64,000 bases of DNA, taken from Flavonifractor hominis (GTDB taxonomy: Bacteria > Bacillota > Clostridia > Oscillospirales > Oscillospiraceae). Both the position numbers and the translations under genes were made by a program. The stretch lies in contig NZ_JBBMFT010000002.1 in NCBI RefSeq assembly GCF_040095835.1, forward strand, positions 310,001-374,000, read 5' to 3'. Positions within the stretch are counted from its first letter, which is position 1. Each line of letters begins with the position of its first letter. Shown here in pieces: positions 33,930-44,500 of this stretch. The notes under the pieces were generated by a model that did not search any database, was not told the origin of the DNA, and saw nothing but the letters and a program-made list of their open reading frames with translations.

Positions 33930-34919
33930 ATGAAAATGCGAAACGTGCTCCTGTTCGCGCTGGCTGTGCTGCTTCTGGCGGCCCTGGCCGGGTGTGCCCC
34001 GACGGAAAACGCGGATGCAAACACCACACCGCAGCAAACGCAAAATACATCGGTTAACCGTCCGGACACCGACCGCAGCGGCAACCCTATTACCCTGCCG
34101 GATCAGGTAGACAGCATCATCTCCATGGCCCCCTCTGCTACCCAGACGCTTCTGGACCTCGGCATGAAGGACAAGCTCATCGCCGTGGATACCTATTCCG
34201 CCATGTACTTTGGCCTGGAGGATCTGCCCACCTTTGACATGATGGAGCCGGACACGGAGCAAATGGCTGTCCTTGGTGCAGATCTGATCTTCACCACCGG
34301 TATGAGTGCCTCCTCCGGCGCCGATCCCTTCAAGCCTCTGCGGGATATCAGCGTCTGCGTAGCGGATATCCCCTCCGCCTCCAGCATCGAAACTATGCTG
34401 GAGGACACCCGGTTTATTGCTGCCTGCGTGGGTGCTCAGGAAACATGCGAGAGCCTGATTGCGCAGTTCCAGGAGGAACTGGATCAGCTGTCTGACATCG
34501 GAGCAGGCATTCAGGACAGAAAGCGTGTGGTGGTGGAAATCGCATGCGCGCCCGACATCTACACCGCCGGCAGCGGCACCTTCATGCAGGAGATGCTTAC
34601 GGTCATCGGCGCGGAGAATATTTTTGCCGATCAGGAAGGGTTCGTCGCCGTGACAGAGGAATCGGTGATCACCCTGAATCCGGACGTTATTCTGACCATG
34701 GTGGACTACGTGGAAGATCCCGTAGCAGAAATCCTGGGGCGAACCGGCTGGGAGCATGTTACCGCCGTGGCCAACGGGGACGTGTATCTGGTCAACACGA
34801 ATGCGGTATCCCTTCCCAATCTTCATGTGATCGACGGCATGAAGCAGATGGCCAAGATGATCTATCCCGAGGCATACGCAGAGATTGAAAATCCCTTTGC
34901 CGGGGAAGCTGCGGCATGA
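33930..34919 (+). CDS. btuF: Cobalamin/corrinoid ABC transporter substrate-binding lipoprotein (BtuF-like)
   Basis: This 329-residue lipoprotein has lipobox LAALAGC (Cys22), a linker, then a class III (TroA-like helical backbone) binding fold: ISMAPSATQTLLDLGMKDKLIAVD, LGADLIFTTG and a C-terminal VYLVNTNAVSLPNLHVIDGMKQMAKMIYPEAY. This family binds B12, haem or siderophores; neighbours and riboswitches point to corrinoids. It is first in a btuFCD operon; no strong promoter is visible in the 87-bp gap to the divergent cbiZ. It overlaps btuC by 4 nt. Confidence 0.88.
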   Translation: MKMRNVLLFALAVLLLAALAGCAPTENADANTTPQQTQNTSVNRPDTDRSGNPITLPDQVDSIISMAPSATQTLLDLGMKDKLIAVDTYSAMYFGLEDLPTFDMMEPDTEQMAVLGADLIFTTGMSASSGADPFKPLRDISVCVADIPSASSIETMLEDTRFIAACVGAQETCESLIAQFQEELDQLSDIGAGIQDRKRVVVEIACAPDIYTAGSGTFMQEMLTVIGAENIFADQEGFVAVTEESVITLNPDVILTMVDYVEDPVAEILGRTGWEHVTAVANGDVYLVNTNAVSLPNLHVIDGMKQMAKMIYPEAYAEIENPFAGEAAA

Positions 34920-35935
34920 AGCGGATCGTCAAGATACTCCTTGCCGTTGCCGCGGCCCTGCTCATTCTGGTGGGCAGTATCGCCGTCGGCTCTGTGAATC
35001 TCTCTCCCGGGCAGGTGGCAGAGATTTTGATGGCCAAGCTGTCCGGCGGCTCCGGAACCGTTGACCCAAATCTGAGCGCCATCGTATGGGAGATGCGCTT
35101 TCCGAGGGCGGTGCTGGCTTTCCTTACCGGCGCGGCTCTGTCCGCCAGCGGTACAGTCATGCAGTCCATTTTGAAAAATCCGCTTGCGTCCTCCTATACT
35201 CTGGGCGTTTCCTCCGGCGCCAGCCTCTGCGCAGCTCTGGTGATGGTCACCGGCGTTACGTTCCCGCTTCTGGGGAGCCTGTTCACCCTGCCAGCAGCGG
35301 GCTTTGCCGGGGGGCTGGCCACGGTGTTTCTGGCCCTGGCCTTTGCCGCCCGGCTGGACGGCAAGATGGAGAATCAGACGGTCATCCTGGTGGGTATGGT
35401 GTTCTCTCTCTTTGTCAACGCCATTCTGACACTGATCACCGCCCTGTCCCGGGAGCACCTGCAGCAGATGGTCTTCTGGCAGATGGGCGGCTTCACCGGC
35501 CGGAACTGGTCCCATGTGGCAGTGATGTTCCCGGTTCTGGTCCTCTCCATGCTGGTATTGCAGCGCTTTACTCCGGAGATGGATATCATGAGCTTTGGAG
35601 AGGAGCAGGCCATGTCCATCGGCGTGGATCTTAAGCGGATCAAGCTCCTTTTGATCGGCATTGCCGCCCTGCTGACCGGCACGGCAGTGTCGCTGGTGGG
35701 TGTTATTGGCTTTGTGGATCTGATCGCGCCCCATGTTGTGCGGCGGATCTTCGGTTCCTCCCACCGTCTGGTGCTGCCCTTGTCCGCCTTGTTCGGCGGC
35801 ACATTTCTGATGTTGGCGGAGTTGGTTTCCCGCACGGTGATGGCGCCCACGATTATTCCTGTGGGAGCCGTGACGGCACTGGTAGGCGCTCCCTTCTTCG
35901 CACTGGTGTTCTTCCGCGGCAGAAAGCTGAAATGA
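34916..35935 (+). CDS. btuC: Corrinoid ABC transporter permease (BtuC/FecCD family)
   Basis: This 339-residue membrane protein with about ten segments has family landmarks RFPRAVLAFLTGAALSASGTVMQ, NPLASSYTLGVSSGAS, MGGFTGRNW and IGFVDLIAPHVVRRIFG (coupling region). It forms the membrane channel for the BtuF-delivered ligand. ATGA overlap with btuF and a 12-bp gap to btuD show a tight operon. Confidence 0.9.
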   Translation: MKRIVKILLAVAAALLILVGSIAVGSVNLSPGQVAEILMAKLSGGSGTVDPNLSAIVWEMRFPRAVLAFLTGAALSASGTVMQSILKNPLASSYTLGVSSGASLCAALVMVTGVTFPLLGSLFTLPAAGFAGGLATVFLALAFAARLDGKMENQTVILVGMVFSLFVNAILTLITALSREHLQQMVFWQMGGFTGRNWSHVAVMFPVLVLSMLVLQRFTPEMDIMSFGEEQAMSIGVDLKRIKLLLIGIAALLTGTAVSLVGVIGFVDLIAPHVVRRIFGSSHRLVLPLSALFGGTFLMLAELVSRTVMAPTIIPVGAVTALVGAPFFALVFFRGRKLK

Positions 35936-35947
35936 GGTGGAGTTTGT

Positions 35948-36715
35948 ATGCTGCATCTGAAAAATATTTGTGCCGGATATGGAAACGGAGATATTCTGCA
36001 CGAGATTACCTTTGATCTGCCTCTGGGACAAAATCTGTGCATTCTGGGGCCAAACGGCTGCGGGAAAAGCACATTGCTGCGTACCATCTCCGGTCTTCTG
36101 GACAGCCGCGGGGAACTGACCCTGGATGGAAAACCGGTGGCCGCCATGCGCCGGCCGGAGATTGCGTCTCACATAGCCATGATGAGCCAAATGAGCACCG
36201 TCTATTTTTCCTTTTCGGTCTATGAAACCGTGATGATGGGCCGGTACCAGAAGCTGCGCCGGGGACTTTTTGCATCCCCGTCCAGAGAGGACAAGCAGTG
36301 TGTGGAGCAGTATCTGCGGGCCACCGGGTTGGAGCCGCTGCGGGAACGTCAGATCTCCGAGCTGTCGGGCGGCCAGCTTCAGCGGGTATTTTTGGCCCGG
36401 ACGCTGGCCCAGGAACCGGAGATCATTTTACTGGATGAACCCACCAACCACCTGGATCTGAAGCATCAGACAGAGCTGGTGAGCTATCTTAAAAACTGGT
36501 CTCAGGAAAAAGGACGGACTGTCATCGGCGTACTCCACGACATCAACCTCTCCCTGATGCTCTCCGAGCAGCTTTTGTTTTTGAAAAATGGTTCTGTGGC
36601 AGGGATGGGGCCTGCCAATATGCTTCTAACAAGAGAGTTTCTCCATGAGGTTTATGATATGGACGTAGCCTCATATATGATGGCCTCCCTCAAGCGTTGG
36701 GAGCAGGTATCTTAA
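35948..36715 (+). CDS. btuD: Corrinoid ABC transporter ATPase (BtuD-like)
   Basis: This 255-residue ABC ATPase has Walker A GPNGCGKST, Q-loop in MMSQM, signature LSGGQLQR, Walker B IILLDEPTNHLD and H-loop VLHDIN, as in FecE/BtuD proteins. It powers the BtuC channel. GAGGTGGAG precedes the ATG. It ends before a strong shared terminator. Confidence 0.9.
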   Translation: MLHLKNICAGYGNGDILHEITFDLPLGQNLCILGPNGCGKSTLLRTISGLLDSRGELTLDGKPVAAMRRPEIASHIAMMSQMSTVYFSFSVYETVMMGRYQKLRRGLFASPSREDKQCVEQYLRATGLEPLRERQISELSGGQLQRVFLARTLAQEPEIILLDEPTNHLDLKHQTELVSYLKNWSQEKGRTVIGVLHDINLSLMLSEQLLFLKNGSVAGMGPANMLLTREFLHEVYDMDVASYMMASLKRWEQVS

Positions 36716-36733
36716 CGGTATTCGGACATGCAG

Positions 36734-36780
36734 AAAAGCACATGGCCTGTCCCTGCGTCGGGTACAGGCCATGTGCTTTT
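36734..36780. terminator. Bidirectional terminator between btuD and the Cys-rich operon
   Basis: A 17-bp perfect stem (AAAAGCACATGGCCTGT and complement) with T-runs on both sides lies between convergent genes. Confidence 0.9.
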
Positions 36781-36781
36781 T

Positions 36782-37078
36782 CTATTTTTCCCAGGGCGTG
36801 TACAGACAATAGGCCGGACAGAGCTCGCCCATATAGATCCATACATTTTCTCCCATTTCGATGGGCTCCCCGAAAACCAGGTTAGGAACCATCAGCTTCA
36901 GAGTGGTGCGTTTGAGACCCTTGATGTTTTCCCCCTCCTGAGTGGGAGCCTTGCTGAAATCCTCAATCCGCTGGGCCAGATCGCTGATTCCCAGCTCCCG
37001 GGAGAGCCGGGGGATTACCTCATCCTTTACGGCGTATACCACATGATCCGGATTTTCAAACCAGGTTCGACTTATCAT
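36782..37078 (-). CDS. Unknown 98-residue protein in a B12-regulated operon
   Basis: This soluble 98-residue protein (ISRTWFENPDHVVYAVKDEVIPRL..., ending ENVWIYMGELCPAYCLYTPWEK) matches no family I know. The C-terminal CPAYC could bind metal or cobalt. ACAGGAGG precedes ATG 37078. It follows the Cys-rich gene by 15 bp, and the pair is controlled by riboswitch 2, so a role in corrinoid uptake or handling is inferred from context only. Confidence 0.65.
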   Translation of the reverse strand: MISRTWFENPDHVVYAVKDEVIPRLSRELGISDLAQRIEDFSKAPTQEGENIKGLKRTTLKLMVPNLVFGEPIEMGENVWIYMGELCPAYCLYTPWEK

Positions 37079-37093
37079 AACGCTTGCCTCCTG

Positions 37094-37372
37094 TCAGTTG
37101 GTTTTTTGCGCCAGTTTTTTGATCTCGCCATACTTGCCGATGATATAGTCATAGCCCTCCCTGCGATGGGGAATCAAGCAGCCGCTGCAATCCTTAATCC
37201 CCCCGGCAATATAGGTGAAGTTTCCGCCGCATTTATCTCCCAGTGCATACAGCGGGCAGTAGCAGAACAGGCAGTTAAAGTTTTCCGGGTCATTGGTGGA
37301 ATGGCAGGGGAAGTATTCGCATTTGCTGTTGGAAAAGAACTGAAAGTGCTTTTCGGACGTCGATGATTCCAT
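37094..37372 (-). CDS. Cysteine-rich small domain protein (PF04071-like)
   Basis: This 92-residue protein has eight Cys, mostly in KCEYFPCH, NCLFCYCPLY, KCGGNF and KDCSGCLIPH, the pattern of the PF04071 cysteine-rich small domain, which is often linked to cobalamin genes. It probably binds a metal ion or Fe-S cluster. AAAGGAGAAG precedes ATG 37372. It is the first gene downstream of minus-strand riboswitch 2. Confidence 0.75.
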   Translation of the reverse strand: MESSTSEKHFQFFSNSKCEYFPCHSTNDPENFNCLFCYCPLYALGDKCGGNFTYIAGGIKDCSGCLIPHRREGYDYIIGKYGEIKKLAQKTN

Positions 37373-37441
37373 ACCGCTTCTCCTTTCATTTTACTGACTG
37401 ATACATCACTCATGATATACTGACCGGCGGTGAAACAGAAA

Positions 37442-37506
37442 AAGGAGGTGCCCGGGCGGCACCTCCTTCTGACAAAAACACGCTGGCCCTAACAAGAAGG
37501 CCAGCG
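37442..37506 (-). terminator. Tandem terminators of riboswitch 2 (expression platform)
   Basis: On the minus strand CGCTGGCCTT/AGGGCCAGCG is followed by TGTTTTTGTC, and AAGGAGGTGCC/GGCACCTCCTT by TTTCTGTTT. Both lie between the aptamer and the Cys-rich gene. The second stem contains an AAGGAGG that could also hide a ribosome-binding-like sequence. Confidence 0.8.
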
Positions 37507-37553
37507 AGCAAAGCAACGTACACAACGGAGGACACGCCCGCTGTTTCCCCCTG

Positions 37554-37769
37554 CATCCTGCCATGGTGCAAGTCTCCTGACTTACGTTATGAGAGCTTGG
37601 CTCTCTGCGTCCATTTCCTACCTTCTCACAGGGTCTTCCCCCGCAATGGCGGACTTTCGTCCAGACGGCATACGCCGCTTCGGAATGGCCTCACGTACAC
37701 AGTGCCGGTCGCGCGGGACTTGGATATCCCATTCGTTTTAGCTGCTGCCTGATCCTTGTCGGCAGGATC
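37554..37769 (-). ncRNA. Cobalamin riboswitch 2
   Basis: The minus strand shows P1 pairing GATCCTGCC (37769-37761) with GGCAGGATG (37562-37554). Between them lie TCCCGCGCGACCGGCACTGTG, GGGGGAAGACCC and the conserved AGTCAGGAGACTTGC. It precedes the Cys-rich/unknown gene pair. Confidence 0.88.
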
Positions 37770-37868
37770 GTTACAGCAAACAGCCACACCATGCAATAGA
37801 TACAGTGATATGAAATTTTCAAACCGGCGGCAAACGCCGGGCCTGGAACCAAGAATGGATTTAAATAT

Positions 37869-37897
37869 AGCATAGCACGCCTTGTGCAGGTTGTCAA
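37869..37897 (-). promoter_or_regulatory. Promoter of riboswitch 2
   Basis: Minus-strand TTGACA (37897-37892), 17-bp spacer, TATGCT (37874-37869), about 100 bp upstream of the aptamer. Confidence 0.8.
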
Positions 37898-37992
37898 ATG
37901 CTCTTTAATTTGTTTAGAAACAGGGCTCCAAGGGCTCCTTTCTGAAGAAATTTAAAAAATAGCAAAAACAGAATAGCATTTTGATACGGCTT

Positions 37993-38002
37993 GTGCTATA
38001 AT
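37993..38002 (+). promoter_or_regulatory. Extended -10 promoter of riboswitch 3
   Basis: TGTGCTATAAT contains an extended TGn-TATAAT -10 element (TATAAT 37997-38002); a TTGATA lies too close to be a standard -35. Confidence 0.6.
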
Positions 38003-38034
38003 GCAAAAGCAACAAGGAAAATTAAATATGAAAT

Positions 38035-38312
38035 CCGGCTTTTGTGGCAAATGCGCGACCCGGCTCTTATGAGCTGGACACGCATCCTTGTTTCTGAACA
38101 AGGGAATCAGGTGAGAATCCTGGACATGTTTCGTCCGTGACCCGTCCGTGAAAACGGCGGCAAAGGGGCGATTCTATAGCTGTGATTGTGGAGCAAATCC
38201 GTTTTCTGCGAAAGCAGGTCACTGGCGGCTGTAATGGCTTAGCTGGGAAGGCGGCGGATTTGCGTTGGCGGGCATAGCTCCGCCTGGACACATCAGTCAG
38301 AAGACCTACTAA
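38035..38312 (+). ncRNA. Cobalamin riboswitch 3
   Basis: It shares layout with riboswitch 1: CAAGGGAATCAGGTGAGAATCC, GCAGGTCACTGGCGGC, GCTGGGAAGGCGG and AGTCAGAAGACCTAC (38295-38309). It leads into a terminator and the 2443-residue SLH protein gene. Confidence 0.9.
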
Positions 38313-38404
38313 GAGCTTACCCCCGGATCTCCGGGGCTGCTCTGACAAAAAATGCCTTATGCGGCAGCACGTTTGTGCTGTCGCTTTCACGCAGTGACGA
38401 CACA

Positions 38405-38435
38405 GGAGCGGACAGAATTGTCCGCTCCTTTTTTG
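38405..38435 (+). terminator. Terminator of riboswitch 3
   Basis: GGAGCGGACA/TGTCCGCTCC stem with a GAAT loop then TTTTTTG, between aptamer and gene: a transcriptional OFF switch platform. Confidence 0.85.
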
Positions 38436-38512
38436 TCAGGTACGGCCCCGTTCCAAAAGCCCTGTTTTTTGAAAACAGTTTTTATAAAAATGGTTTGAAG
38501 GAGTGGAGCTTT

Positions 38513-41500
38513 GTGAAAAAAAGGATTCTTTCGTTTTTTCTGGTGCTGTGCCTGACCCTTGGACTTCTGCCGTCAACGGCACTGGCCTCCGGTACGGCGC
38601 AGCCGGTGTCCAGCGTCGGTGAGTTTGCCGCCATGGAGCCGGGTGGGGATTATATTTTGACAAGTGACATTACAGTGTCCGCCCCCTATGGTCAGGCCTT
38701 CAGCGGCAGCTTTGACGGCGGAGGGCACAAGGTGACCCTCGCCATCTCCGGCGACAGCAAGCTGGGGCTCTTTTCTGAGCTGTCCTCCGGCGCGACCGTC
38801 CGCAATGTCATTACTGACGGTTCGGTCAGCGGTACCAGTCAGGTGGGCGGCATCGCGGGCCTCAGCTCCGGTACGATTGAAAACTGTTTGAATACGGCGT
38901 CCATCACCGCCGGCAGCAAGTATGCGGGCGGCATCGCAGGACAGTGTACCGGCGGCAGTATCACCGGCTGCGGCAATACCGGAAGTGTGGCGCTCAGCGG
39001 AACTGACCAGTACGCTGGCGGCATTGCCGGTCAAACCAAGGCCACTGCCATTACCAACTGCTATAACCAGGGTGAGATTTCCAGTCAACGGAACCGTTCC
39101 GGTGCAAACCTGGGCGGTATCGTCGGCTACGCAGGAGATGATTACGGTCGCGGCAGCAGCCTGAACAACTGTTATAGCACCGGCGCCATTACCGTGCAGG
39201 AAAAGGCTACCAATTTTGGTGCCATTGCCGGATGGATGTACAATTCCACATCGGAAAACTGCTATTATCTGGATAGCAGCTGTACCATCGGTATCAATGG
39301 TAATGACCAGACGGTTGCCGCTAAAACATCGGAGGAGATGAAGGGTGCGGACTTTGCCGCCGTGTTGGGCGAGGGCTTCCGGGTAAAGACCGGGGACTAT
39401 CCGGTCCTGTCCTGGCAGATCTCGACCGCTTCCGCTGTGTTTACCATCGCGCCGTCCAATGCTGAGCTGACCATCCGCAGCAGCGACAGCGTCGTGTACT
39501 CCTCCAGCCAGGGGGAGACGCGAATCGCGGCCCTGGCCGCCGGCAGCTACAACTATACGGTCAGCTGTGAGGGCTATACATCCCAGAACGGAGCACTTAC
39601 CATTTCCGAAGAGCAGGCCAACAGCAGTGCGGAAATCCGGGTAGATCCCATCACACTGGGGCTGGATAACAACCGGTGGGGAACCCTGCGCTTCCAGGTT
39701 GAAGGCGCGGAGGATTATACAATTACCGTGACGCTGGACAGCCAGGAAATAACCGCTGGGGAAGACGGAACTTATACGCTGCTCCTGGACAAGACCTATG
39801 ACTACGTGGTGACACCGACATCGGAGCAGGTGGAAGGCGCGCAGGGAAGTGTCACTCTTTCAGAGAGCAAAATTGAGACGGTTTCCCTGAAAACGGTCAC
39901 CGACATTGCGGTCAAAACTCTGCCGAACAAAACGGACTATTATGTTGGCGACACGCTGAATCCTGCCGGCCTTGTGGTAACAGTCAGCTACTCCGACGGC
40001 TCCACCCGGGAGATTTCCGAGGGCTTCACCGTCAACGGATTTGATTCCTCGGCAGCCGGGGAGAAAACCGTTACGGTCACCTATTGCGGAAGCAAGGCAA
40101 CATTCCAGGTTACCGTGTCGGAGAAGCCCTTCCCCAGCGCTGTATTCAACGCTCTGGTCGGGAAAGCCCAGGTGGTATACACCCATAACGACAAGTATCA
40201 AGGAGAGCCCGGTCAGGAGTTTGTGGAGGAGGACGGCGTTCTCCGCTCCAACAGCAAGGGGCAGGGCAATTCGCAGGTCACCGTGACCATTACGATCGAC
40301 GAATCCGTTGCCCAAGGCAGTCTTTCCTTTTGGTATAAGGTGTCGTCCGAGGGCTCCTGGACTGTATACGACGGTCTGGCCATCAACAACGGTTCCAAAA
40401 TCGGCGGAGAAATAAACTGGACGAAGCACACCCTGGATGTAAAGGGCGGTGAGACGGTCACGCTGACCTATGTCAAGGACTCCAGCGGCGACAAGGGAGA
40501 CGACTGCGTCTATCTGAAAGATTTTACGCTGGAGACCCTGCATACCGCGACATTTACCCTTAGTCCGGAAAATGCCCAGATCGTTCTGGCACCCCAGGGC
40601 GGCGGGGAAGCCATCGCGCCTGCCTCCAGCAGCGGCGGAACAGTAATCTATGCGCTGGCTGACGGCACATATGACTACACGGTGTCCTGCTTCGGTTATG
40701 CAGAGCAGACAGGGCAGATCACCGTGGACGGCGCTGACGTGACGGAGACGGTGACGCTGGATGCCAGCGCCCGGCAGACGGTCACGTTCCAGGTGACCCG
40801 TCCGGAGGACATTTCCGCGCCGCATATGATCAGTGTCCTCTTCCAGGGGGAACCGGTCGCCCACAGCGGAGACGATGCCGATGTCTATCAGCTGCCGGCC
40901 GGCGAATATACCTACACGGTCAGCTGCGAGGGCTGTGAGCCGGCCAGCGGTTCCTTTACAGTAAGGGAGAACGCGGTCACCGTCCCGGTGACGCTGGAAC
41001 GCCAGTGGACACTTTCCGACTACTTTAAGGCCATTTCCCCTGCCATAACCGCCGAGAACGGCACACGCTACGGCTTTGTCCGGGACACGGAACAGGATGG
41101 CGGACTGATATCCGATAACGCCGGAAAGAGCAGTTCGTCCGCTGCCATGACCCTTACCTTCTCCCAGGCTGCCCGGCTGGATTTTGCTTATTGGGTGTCT
41201 TCGGAAGCAAATTATGACAAATTCACACTGAAGCATGGGACGGACACGCTGGTTACTGCCAGCGGCAACGGGGAATGGACGCAGTTCGCTGTTTCCGTAG
41301 CCGCCGGCGACTCCCTGATCTTTCAATACGAAAAGGACAGCGGTGGAAATGAAGGCAGTGATACAGTTCGCCTCAAGAATTTCCGTGTGACCACTCTGTA
41401 CCCGCTGACCTATACCGGCCTGCCGGAGGGCGGCACCTTTACGGTGCGCGATTCCAAGGGACAGACCATTGCGCCCCAGAATGACGGCACCTATCTTCTG

Positions 41501-44500
41501 CCGGAGGGCGCGTATACCTATACCGCCTCGGCGTTCGGATACGAGGCGTCCCAGGGCAGCTTTTCGATTCCCGACCAGAGCAGCGTGACCGTCTCTCTGA
41601 ACAAACTTCCGACTTACAAGGTGACCTTCCGGATCCCGGAGGGCGCTTCCCTTACGGTAACGCACCCCACCGCCGGCAGTATGGATGCCTTCCGTCAGGG
41701 AAATGCGTTTACCCTGCCTGCCGGAGAGACTTACTCCTATGAAGTCACCAAGACGAACTGCCTGCCCAGCCGCGGCAGCTTTACGCTGACGGAGGAACGC
41801 ACCATCGAAGTGGACACCCTGACGGATGCCGGTGCGGGCTGGGACGGCACGACTGTGACCAAGCCCACGCAGGCGGAAGGAGTCTATCAGATCGGCAGCG
41901 CGGCGGAGCTGGCCTGGTTTGCCCAGCAGGCAGAGCGCGAAACCGACCTTAAGGGCCAGCTGACCGCTAACATCAATCTCAACGGAAAGCCCTGGACCGG
42001 CATCAAGCAATTTGCCGGAACTCTGGACGGCGGCGGGCATGTGGTCTCCGGCGTCACCGCACCTCTCTTTGACACGGTAGGCACAAACGGAACCGTCAAA
42101 AACCTTGTGGTAATGGGCAGCATTACCGGCAGCGGTCACCTGGGCGGCATTGTCAGCACGCTTTCGGGCACTGTGGAAAACTGCGCTTTTGAGGGCAGCG
42201 TCACGAACAGCGGCCCCGCTTTTGGTTCCATCAGCCTGGGTGGTATCGTTGGCCGGGGGCAGAAAGGCAGCGTTATCCGCGGCTGCGCTGTTTCGGCGGA
42301 GCTCAAAAACAATACCGCGTCGTATAACACCGCACTGCATACCGGTTCCATTGCCGGCTATGCCTACGGCGTCATGGAAAACTGCTACGCCACGGGAAGT
42401 GTCTGGGCCGATTCCGGCCGCGACACCAACTCCGCCCTGGGCGGTCTGGTGGGTACCCTGTATGCGGACGGCACGCTGCGAAATGCCTATTTCTCCGGCA
42501 CGGTCACCGGGCCTGAGAATGGCATCGGCCTTGTGATCGGCGCCAATAAGGGTACAGTGGAGAATACCTTCTTCCTTCCCAACGGATCCATTCCCGCCGT
42601 TGCCGACAATACCGCGTCCACTGCACCTGCTGTCACGAAAACCAGCGCAGAACAGATGCGAACCGACGCCTTTGCCCACGGACTGGGCAGCGCCTTCCAT
42701 ATGGATACCGACGGGGTCAACAGCGGCTTCCCCATCCTCAGCTGGCAGGGCGGCAGTGCACCGGTGGTGAGCACCGATGAAGAGGACGCGGCGGCGGATC
42801 TGGCGGCGCTGAACCTGCAAACAACAGACGGCAAGACCCTCTCCGCCGACAGCCAGGGCATTTACCAGATCCGGAACGCCCTCACCCTGGCACTGCCCAA
42901 ACAGGGCGAGCATGGCAGTGCCATCACCTGGACGGCATCGCCGGAGGGCGGTATTTCACTGCCTGACGGTATGCTCACCCTTCCGGAAAACGGCAAGCTG
43001 GAAGTCACCCTGACCGCTCAGGTAAAAAAGGGAGAGGCCTCTAAGCAGAAGGAATTCCGGCTGGTTCTCTGGTCCCAGGGCGCGCAGGATCTGGAGACCC
43101 TGGAGGCAATCCGTGACGAGGCCCAGTCCGGCGGTACGTTCATCCAGCCTCTGGAGGCTTATGGCCACACCAACATCCGCCAGGCCATGGAGCAGTATCT
43201 GCTCCGAAAGGACTATCCGGTGGATATGGCCCAGTATACATATGATGATGACCCCCGTGCCATAAAAGTGGAGTTTGTTGCGCCCGGCACCAAAGTTCTG
43301 CCTCAGGCCGGCAGCTACCTGGCCAATGATGGTACGATCACCTATTACAGAGATGAGGGCGGCCTGGGCATCAACTACGCAATCTATCGGGATGTGACCT
43401 TCCGGCTGCTGCTGGGTGACCAGTCCGTGCAAGTATCGATGACAGTTCACATCGGTTGGGCAAATGACTATCTGGAGGACTATCTCTCCCGTGCGGTAAA
43501 CTCCATCACCTGGGAGCAGATCCGGGGCGAAAACACCAATACCGCCACAGTGACCCAGGACGAGGGTTGGTGGTATACAGTCGCCGTGGACGGTCAGGTG
43601 GACAAAGACCTGATTCTCCCCACACATGTGGATACCTATGGCGATGTGCGCATTCAGTGGTCGTCCACCGACATGAATGCGCTGACGGTGCAGACAAACC
43701 CGGATGGATCCTATACCGCTACGCTCAACCGCCCGCCGTTCGGTGGCGATCCGTTTACCTTCCCGCTGATCGCCACAGCCCGGTTCAACCGCCTGGATGA
43801 CTACATGATTCAGGAGGCAACTGCTGAAGGCGCTGTACAGGACTGGTACGCTGCCATTCGAAAATTCGTTATTACGGTGGCACCCAATGATGTGGATCAG
43901 TCCGCCCAGATCAACGCGGCTCTGGAGAAGTATCCCTCCCTGCTGCGGGACTTTGTGGACAAAGAGAAGCCTGTGACTCCTACCCACGTTACCGCGGATC
44001 TGCAAATGCCCACACCTGGCCAGCTGGAGTCCGCCGGAATCCTGCCGGATCGCTATAATCAGAAAGTGACTATGACCAGCGGCAACACCGATGTGCTGGA
44101 ATTCAGCGGCTATCACGCTGTGGTCTACCGCCCGCTGCCCGGCAGCCCTGCCGCGGATGTGTCTTATACGGTGCGAATTCTGGATCGCCGCAACAATGCC
44201 CTGCTGGGAGAGAAGACGTTTTCCCTGACCGTGCAGCCGTTGACAGAGGATGAAATCAGCGCCGCTGCGGCGTTTATGGACGGCGTCTGTACGGAGAACG
44301 CCTACTGGAACGGCATCCGTGGAAACAATACGGATAAGACCCAGGTGACAGAGAATCTGGAGCCGTTTGCGGAAGTTCTGAGCGGCGATCAGGGACAGCC
44401 GCAGTATATCTACGGCGCGATCAACCTGACCTTCGGCGGAGCAGAAGTGGACGATCTGCCGGGTTACGACCCCATGAACGCCCAGCCGTGGCGGGAGTAC

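Noticed and set aside
39860..42913. Very long minus-strand open frame opposite the giant SLH gene
   Set aside because: It lies antisense to a clear coding sequence, has no family resemblance or ribosome-binding site, and long opposite frames are common in such G+C-rich repetitive genes.
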